Below, in pieces: positions 6,971 to 10,519 of a stretch of 10,519 bases of DNA. The DNA comes from Candidatus Marinamargulisbacteria bacterium SCGC AAA071-K20. Lineage in GTDB: Bacteria > Margulisbacteria > Marinamargulisbacteria > GCA-2716485 > AAA071-K20. The notes under the pieces were generated by a model. It worked only from the letters and a program-made list of their open reading frames with translations, searched no databases and was not told the origin of the DNA. Made by a program: the position numbers and the translations under genes. The stretch is from NCBI GenBank assembly GCA_003265975.1, contig QFBU01000042.1:1-10519 (forward strand). Reading direction: 5' to 3'. Positions within the stretch are counted from its first letter, which is position 1. Every line of letters begins with the position of its first letter.

Positions 6971-7606
6971 CTACACTCCCGGTATAAACAAACGATATAA
7001 CGGCGGTAAAACTATTCTAAAAAGTACATCTAATACCCCAAAATAAGCCAGTCCAAATACGATTGCGAAACCATAAGGCTCCATTCTTTGCATATAATGC
7101 TGCGCTTTTTGAGGCAAATAGTTCATAATCACCCTAGATCCGTCCAATGGCGGTATCGGTATTAAATTAAAAACAGCCAAAACTAGGTTTATTTGAATGA
7201 AATACAGTAAAGCATAATACAACAATCCATGTGTAATATACACAGTTGAACCCACGTTTAAACCTATTAGTAGACTTAGAACGACAGAAGCCACTACAGC
7301 TATAGAAATATTTGTTAGTGGTCCCGCAAGGGCGACCCACATCATTTGTTTAATTGGATTACTAAAATAACGAGTATTTACAGGAACCGGTTTTGCCCAC
7401 CCTATAAAGAAAGGTGATCCAGAAACAACACATAATCCAGGTAATAATACTGTTCCCAAAAGGTCAATATGTACAATAGGATTTAAACTTAATCGCCCCA
7501 ATTGCATTGCCGTGGGATCTCCATTTTTAAAGGCGACATAACCATGTGCAATTTCATGTAACACAACTGAAATCATCAATATAGTTAATTGTATAAATGT
7601 TAACAT
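6971..7606 (-). CDS. M50 (site-2 protease family) membrane zinc metalloprotease
   Basis: A 211-residue membrane protein. HEIAH (residues 17-21) in the first membrane segment is the HExxH zinc motif, and NLIPIPPLDG (147-156) supplies the NxxPxxxLDG motif with the third zinc ligand, Asp155. 'ALAGPLTN' (92-99) is another family hallmark. Hydrophobic stretches lie at about 4-25, 47-61, 88-116, 123-150 and 178-200. There is no PDZ domain, so it is the short form of the family found in many bacteria, which may cleave membrane-embedded substrates; the actual substrate is unknown. The start at 7606 overlaps the recombinase stop by 7 bases and has AAGGGG (7618-7613) 6 bases upstream. It is probably co-transcribed with the Nudix and recombinase genes. 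Family assignment is firm, physiological role is not. Confidence 0.93.
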   Translation of the reverse strand: MLTFIQLTILMISVVLHEIAHGYVAFKNGDPTAMQLGRLSLNPIVHIDLLGTVLLPGLCVVSGSPFFIGWAKPVPVNTRYFSNPIKQMMWVALAGPLTNISIAVVASVVLSLLIGLNVGSTVYITHGLLYYALLYFIQINLVLAVFNLIPIPPLDGSRVIMNYLPQKAQHYMQRMEPYGFAIVFGLAYFGVLDVLFRIVLPPLYRLFIPGV

Positions 7607-8481
7607 GATGCGCCCCTTGGATGTGAGGTCATATAGACCTCTTTTAGATGGTCTTTATTAACATGGCTATACACCTGGGTAGTTAAAATATTACTATGCC
7701 CCAACAATTGTTGAATGTCTCGTAAGTCGGCCCCGCCTGAAAGTAAATGACTTGCAAAGGAATGTCTCAGTTGATGAGGCGACACTTGTGGAAGTCCAGC
7801 CTTTTGGCCCCTTGTCTTAATTATATTAAACACTTGTTGTCTACTAATTGAGGTCCCTCTATTATTTAAAAATAAAGCTGAAGACTTAGATTTAACAGAA
7901 AGCCCAGGGCGTTCGTTGTTTAAATAGGCATCAATCCAATTTTTGGCAGTAGCGCTAACCGGAACATAACGTTCTTTTGCACCTTTTCCAACAACTTCTA
8001 TCATATGTATGTCCACTCCATATTTTGCTAAAGACAGTGAAGTCAGCTCAGAAACTCTCATGCCTGAACTATAGATAAGCTCAATAATGGCATTATTTCT
8101 AAAATGATTAGGATCGGTGTCGGTAGATTGTTTGACCATAGTATTAATTGAATTAACGCTAAGCAGTTTTGGTAGACGTCTACTAGATTTAAGCCCTCTT
8201 AGACTCAATTTAGGAGGATTAGACAAGTGTCCTTCAAGATATAAATAATTTAAATATTCTCTTACTGAAGAGTATTTTCTTTGTACTGTACTTTCAGAAT
8301 ATCCTTTTTGTTTTAATACTATAGTAAATGTATTGAGTTGAACCTTAATAGTGCTATTTTTAGGCATTCCGCACACAGAAAGAAAGAGCGATACGTCACC
8401 ACTGTAAGCAGAAATACTATGAGTAGAAAGCCCTTTTTCTAGACCTAAATATGTTTGAAATGATTTCAATTCAGTACTCAT
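7600..8481 (-). CDS. xerD: XerC/XerD-type tyrosine recombinase
   Basis: A 293-residue protein, the usual length for XerC/XerD. The N-terminal SAM-like core-binding domain spans about 1-90 and the catalytic domain about 100-285. All catalytic residues are visible: Arg142 (SSGMRVSEL), Lys166 (VGKGAKERYVPV), His236 and Arg239 (SPHQLRHSFASHLL), His262 (LLGHSN) and the nucleophile Tyr271 (TTQVYSHV). It ends with the 'HPRGA' tail common in Xer proteins. Its expected role is resolving chromosome dimers at dif with a partner Xer. The gene overlaps the Nudix stop by 4 bases (ATGA) and has AAGGGAG (8494-8488) 6 bases upstream. The symbol xerD is chosen because of the Nudix/M50 neighbours; sequence alone does not separate XerC from XerD. 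An integron or phage integrase is less likely, given length and context. Confidence 0.93.
   Translation of the reverse strand: MSTELKSFQTYLGLEKGLSTHSISAYSGDVSLFLSVCGMPKNSTIKVQLNTFTIVLKQKGYSESTVQRKYSSVREYLNYLYLEGHLSNPPKLSLRGLKSSRRLPKLLSVNSINTMVKQSTDTDPNHFRNNAIIELIYSSGMRVSELTSLSLAKYGVDIHMIEVVGKGAKERYVPVSATAKNWIDAYLNNERPGLSVKSKSSALFLNNRGTSISRQQVFNIIKTRGQKAGLPQVSPHQLRHSFASHLLSGGADLRDIQQLLGHSNILTTQVYSHVNKDHLKEVYMTSHPRGASC
7613..7618 (-). promoter_or_regulatory. Ribosome binding site of the M50 protease gene
   Basis: AAGGGG lies 6 bases before the ATG, inside the last codons of the recombinase gene. It supports the short start at 7606 and translational coupling. Confidence 0.7.
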
Positions 8482-9020
8482 ACGACACTCCCTTCTGAAA
8501 GAGCATCTTTTAAATAAAAATAACTTAAGATCGTTTTTGTATCATTAATCTCATTAGCATCAATTTTTGATTTCATTTCATTCAGAGTCATTTCTTGGCA
8601 TTCAATGAATTCGTCGTCATCAAAGTTTGTTTTCCCCAAAGTAAGACCAGTAGCTACATAAAAATGAAGTAACTCGTTGCAAAAACCAGGGGCTGGATAA
8701 GACTGACCACAATAATGAAGAGTGTCTGCTGTAAAACCAGTTTCTTCTTTTAGTTCTCGCTCAGCAGCAAGCTTAGGGTCTTCCTGAGGATTAATTAAGC
8801 CTGCAGGGACTTCTATGAGGTCAAGTCCTACTGGGGTTCTAAATTGCTTTATTAAATACACAGTGCCTGGCGCTTTAAATGGAATGATAACAACAGCAGG
8901 GTCATGATCTACAACTTCTCTAATGGCATGTCTTCCGTCAGGCAGCTGCACATTAAGCTCTCTGAGCTGTACAATTTTACCTGTATATAGAATAGATTCG
9001 CTCAGTGTTTTTTCTTTCAT
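8478..9020 (-). CDS. Nudix hydrolase, ADP-ribose pyrophosphatase-like
   Basis: A 180-residue protein with a complete Nudix box: Gly74, Glu80, then REL-EE-TG at 88-95 (GLINPQEDPKLAAERELKEE, then TGF), matching Gx5Ex7REUxEExGU. The leading 'VREVVDHDPAVVIIP'-like segment (IREVVDHDPAVVIIPF, 33-48) and 'SYPAPGFCNELLHFYVA' after the box are typical of ADP-ribose pyrophosphatases (NudF type), which split ADP-ribose into AMP and ribose 5-phosphate in the cytoplasm. Substrate specificity within Nudix is not proven by motif alone. It starts 2 bases after the stop of the surface-protein gene, with only a weak GAGAG upstream, so translation is probably coupled to that gene. Nudix-xerD-M50 order is a common bacterial neighbourhood. 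Confidence 0.92.
   Translation of the reverse strand: MKEKTLSESILYTGKIVQLRELNVQLPDGRHAIREVVDHDPAVVIIPFKAPGTVYLIKQFRTPVGLDLIEVPAGLINPQEDPKLAAERELKEETGFTADTLHYCGQSYPAPGFCNELLHFYVATGLTLGKTNFDDDEFIECQEMTLNEMKSKIDANEINDTKTILSYFYLKDALSEGSVV
8488..8494 (-). promoter_or_regulatory. Ribosome binding site of the recombinase gene
   Basis: AAGGGAG lies 6 bases before the ATG at 8481, within the 3' end of the Nudix gene. It fixes the start and indicates coupled translation. Confidence 0.7.
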
Positions 9021-9022
9021 TA

Positions 9023-10519
9023 TTATAATTCTCTCACTAATTGTTTAAGACGTTTAATTTGCTTTTCTCTGTCGACAATTTTCTTAGACAAGCTTTCTTT
9101 TAAGTTTGTATTTTCTTGTTTAAGACTTGCTACGGCGAGTCTTACTTTTGTTTGTCTAGAATAAGTGGCTTGTTTAGCAAATGGGAATCCAACAGATGCG
9201 CGAACAAGTTTTAGAGCCTCTTCGTCTGAAGATTCCCACGCTTTACCTACAATTTTATCAATATTGTTAAACGTTAGGTCACTTGGAGAAATAGCAATTC
9301 CAGCCCCATCTCCGTCTCCAGAAGGAACAATGTAATCACCTTTATTAACTTTTCCTCTAACTTTAACCGGAACCTGTCCTAAAAAGGCAACTAGAGCATA
9401 GTGGTTTAAGTCATGTGTGGGCTGCCAGTTACCAACGATAATTGGAGAGGAACTTATAACCATTAAGTTTTCAGCTCCTTTAGTTGATTTACTTGCTTTA
9501 CCACCATACAAACCAACAATGTCTCCAGGATTAATTTCTTCGTCAGGATTTTTCTTTAATATATATTCAGCATAATCTCTTTCAGGAGATGAAAAGGCTA
9601 CACCTGGGGCTTCTTGCCCCCCATTTCCTTCAATGGCGCCTAAACTTTGAATTTGATTTGGAAATGTTCCAGGGTCCGTAGATCCAATTCCAAAAGTCAT
9701 AAAGTTAGATTGGTCGTCAGGCGAAATAGAGGTGTAGTTAATAGCTAAAGTATGAATGTTAGCAGTAGCTTCCAAACCAATATTAGAGGTGCTTTCAAAT
9801 ACAACCATATGGTTCACTGAAACGGAAGTGTCACTTCCATCTACTTTACTTTTAAGATGTAACAAGGTTTCTGGTTTAAATGACTCATTTTCGGTCACTA
9901 ATGCCATTGGATCCATAATCCCTACAAAGCCAGCAGGTGGAAGATACGCCCCTGGAGTGTCTGGGTCAGGAAGCGTAGCCGATCTCATTTGTAGCACAGG
10001 TCTAAAAATTTTTGGAGCCGAAGGATCAGCAAGCATAGTGCCAATACTTGTATTATATTGTGTTTCTAAGGCCGCAATTTGAGCGGTTTTCCAAGATTCT
10101 AAATTCGTGTTCAATTGTTCTAGTTGTGTAGAAGTTAAGCCATCCCCATAAGTCGTATCTCCTGCGTTATATGGAACGGATACACCATCATAGTTATAAA
10201 TACTTGAAGTATTAGTATTGTTGTCATATAGAATAGACACTGAAAATGGAGGGAACGTTGCAGTTGTGGACCCTAAAGTTACATTCGTAGGATCATTCTC
10301 AAGCTTATCTAAAAAATCGGAATGCCATTCATTAATCTTATCTACTGCTTGTGCTTTAGCAGTTAAGAGTGCCAAGTCGTCTGCCGTGGTAAACCCTACG
10401 GCCCATTTTACTTCACCTATAGTAGCCGTTTCTCCAACTGAAATCTCTAAAGACGACACATCAATTACTGGGGAGTCTCTTCTAATAAATAATGGATCCG
10501 AGTTTTCTGAGTCTAATCC
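9023..10519 (-). CDS. C-terminal part of a long fibre/surface protein with a Peptidase_G2-like cap (5' end beyond the window)
   Basis: The frame is open from the right edge: 498 visible residues, ending at TAA 9023-9025. A GTG at 10459 is not a credible start: it has no Shine-Dalgarno and the frame continues upstream ('GLDSENSDPLFIRRDSPVID'). The visible part has a polar, helix-prone stretch (STQLEQLNTNLESWKTAQIA), degenerate VGIxxxxP and 'LLHLKSK' segments, and 'NFMTFGIGS' at about 272. A cap domain follows (about 273-447): DYAEY at 315-319, 'INPGDIVGLYGGKASK', 'VISSSPIIVGN', 'ALVAFLGQVPVKVRGK', 'KGDYIVPSGDGDG' and 'IVGKAWESSDEEALKLV'. It ends in a charged coiled coil (456-498). The cap resembles C-terminal domains of phage appendages and environmental fibre proteins (Peptidase_G2 type), where it may drive trimerisation and self-cleavage; this is from memory. 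It is probably a second, related surface fibre. Confidence 0.85.
   Translation of the reverse strand, partial: GLDSENSDPLFIRRDSPVIDVSSLEISVGETATIGEVKWAVGFTTADDLALLTAKAQAVDKINEWHSDFLDKLENDPTNVTLGSTTATFPPFSVSILYDNNTNTSSIYNYDGVSVPYNAGDTTYGDGLTSTQLEQLNTNLESWKTAQIAALETQYNTSIGTMLADPSAPKIFRPVLQMRSATLPDPDTPGAYLPPAGFVGIMDPMALVTENESFKPETLLHLKSKVDGSDTSVSVNHMVVFESTSNIGLEATANIHTLAINYTSISPDDQSNFMTFGIGSTDPGTFPNQIQSLGAIEGNGGQEAPGVAFSSPERDYAEYILKKNPDEEINPGDIVGLYGGKASKSTKGAENLMVISSSPIIVGNWQPTHDLNHYALVAFLGQVPVKVRGKVNKGDYIVPSGDGDGAGIAISPSDLTFNNIDKIVGKAWESSDEEALKLVRASVGFPFAKQATYSRQTKVRLAVASLKQENTNLKESLSKKIVDREKQIKRLKQLVREL
9026..9154 (-). other. C-terminal coiled coil
   Basis: The last ~43 residues include 'KVRLAVASLKQENTNLKESL' and 'KKIVDREKQIKRLKQLVREL'. 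Leu, Val and Ile fall at heptad-like spacing and the rest is highly charged. It probably helps oligomerisation after the cap domain. Confidence 0.6.
9181..9583 (-). other. Peptidase_G2-like C-terminal cap domain
   Basis: Begins at the 'SPERDYAEYI' motif (about 9583) and runs to 'VRASVGFPF'. The segments DYAEY, PGDIVGLYGGK, VISSSPIIVGN, FLGQVPVKVRGKV and GDYIVPSG follow the order I recall for this family. Whether the protein is cleaved near DYAEY cannot be told from the sequence. Confidence 0.55.

Noticed and set aside
7600..8481. Recombinase as an integrase marking a mobile element or a phase-variation switch for the fibre genes
   Set aside because: Length, tail and neighbours fit housekeeping Xer; no attachment sites, inverted repeats or tRNA were seen. 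The link to the fibre repeats would be speculation.
9756..10082. Plus-strand frame of 108 codons
   Set aside because: It is antisense to a well-supported minus-strand coding region, with no Shine-Dalgarno or recognisable domain.

Overview
All genes in this window are read from the minus strand, and the window is almost fully coding; the only gap is 85 bases (6886-6970). In transcription order (right to left) it holds: the 3' end of a long surface or fibre-type protein gene (10519-9023), a Nudix hydrolase (9020-8478), an XerC/XerD-type tyrosine recombinase (8481-7600), a small M50 (site-2 protease family) membrane metalloprotease (7606-6971), and the first 2295 codons of a giant secreted repeat protein (6885 to the left edge, no stop reached).

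The first four genes are packed with a 2-base gap, a 4-base overlap and a 7-base overlap, so they look like one translationally coupled operon. The giant gene follows after 85 bases, with its own Shine-Dalgarno and a possible promoter. Nudix, XerD and M50 genes are often neighbours in bacterial chromosomes, so the middle block reads as ordinary chromosomal housekeeping. What is unusual is that it sits between two long fibre-like genes.

The giant protein has a signal peptide, an N-terminal beta-type domain ending in a 'TPYAVQAK' segment, then about 25 copies of a 'NVGIGTxxPxxxLxVxG' motif from near residue 180 to the left edge. Longer modules recur between these motifs: a W-linker, a 'DGxGxxxxLT...W' module in three copies, and a roughly 110-residue module ending 'YAALFxGGNVGIGT' in four copies. 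One short stretch resembles the YadA/haemagglutinin head roll. Part of the array is a degenerate super-repeat of about 2.3 kb. The partial gene on the right ends in a domain of the kind that caps such fibres (motif DYAEY, 'NPGDIVGLYGGK', 'VRGKVNKGDYIVPS') and a short coiled coil.

The organism is an AT-rich bacterium using the standard code and Shine-Dalgarno starts. The VGIGT-repeat architecture is common in uncultivated environmental phyla, and a Margulisbacteria- or Omnitrophota-like lineage is possible, but that is a guess. No RNA genes, CRISPR array, insertion sequence or strong terminator was seen.
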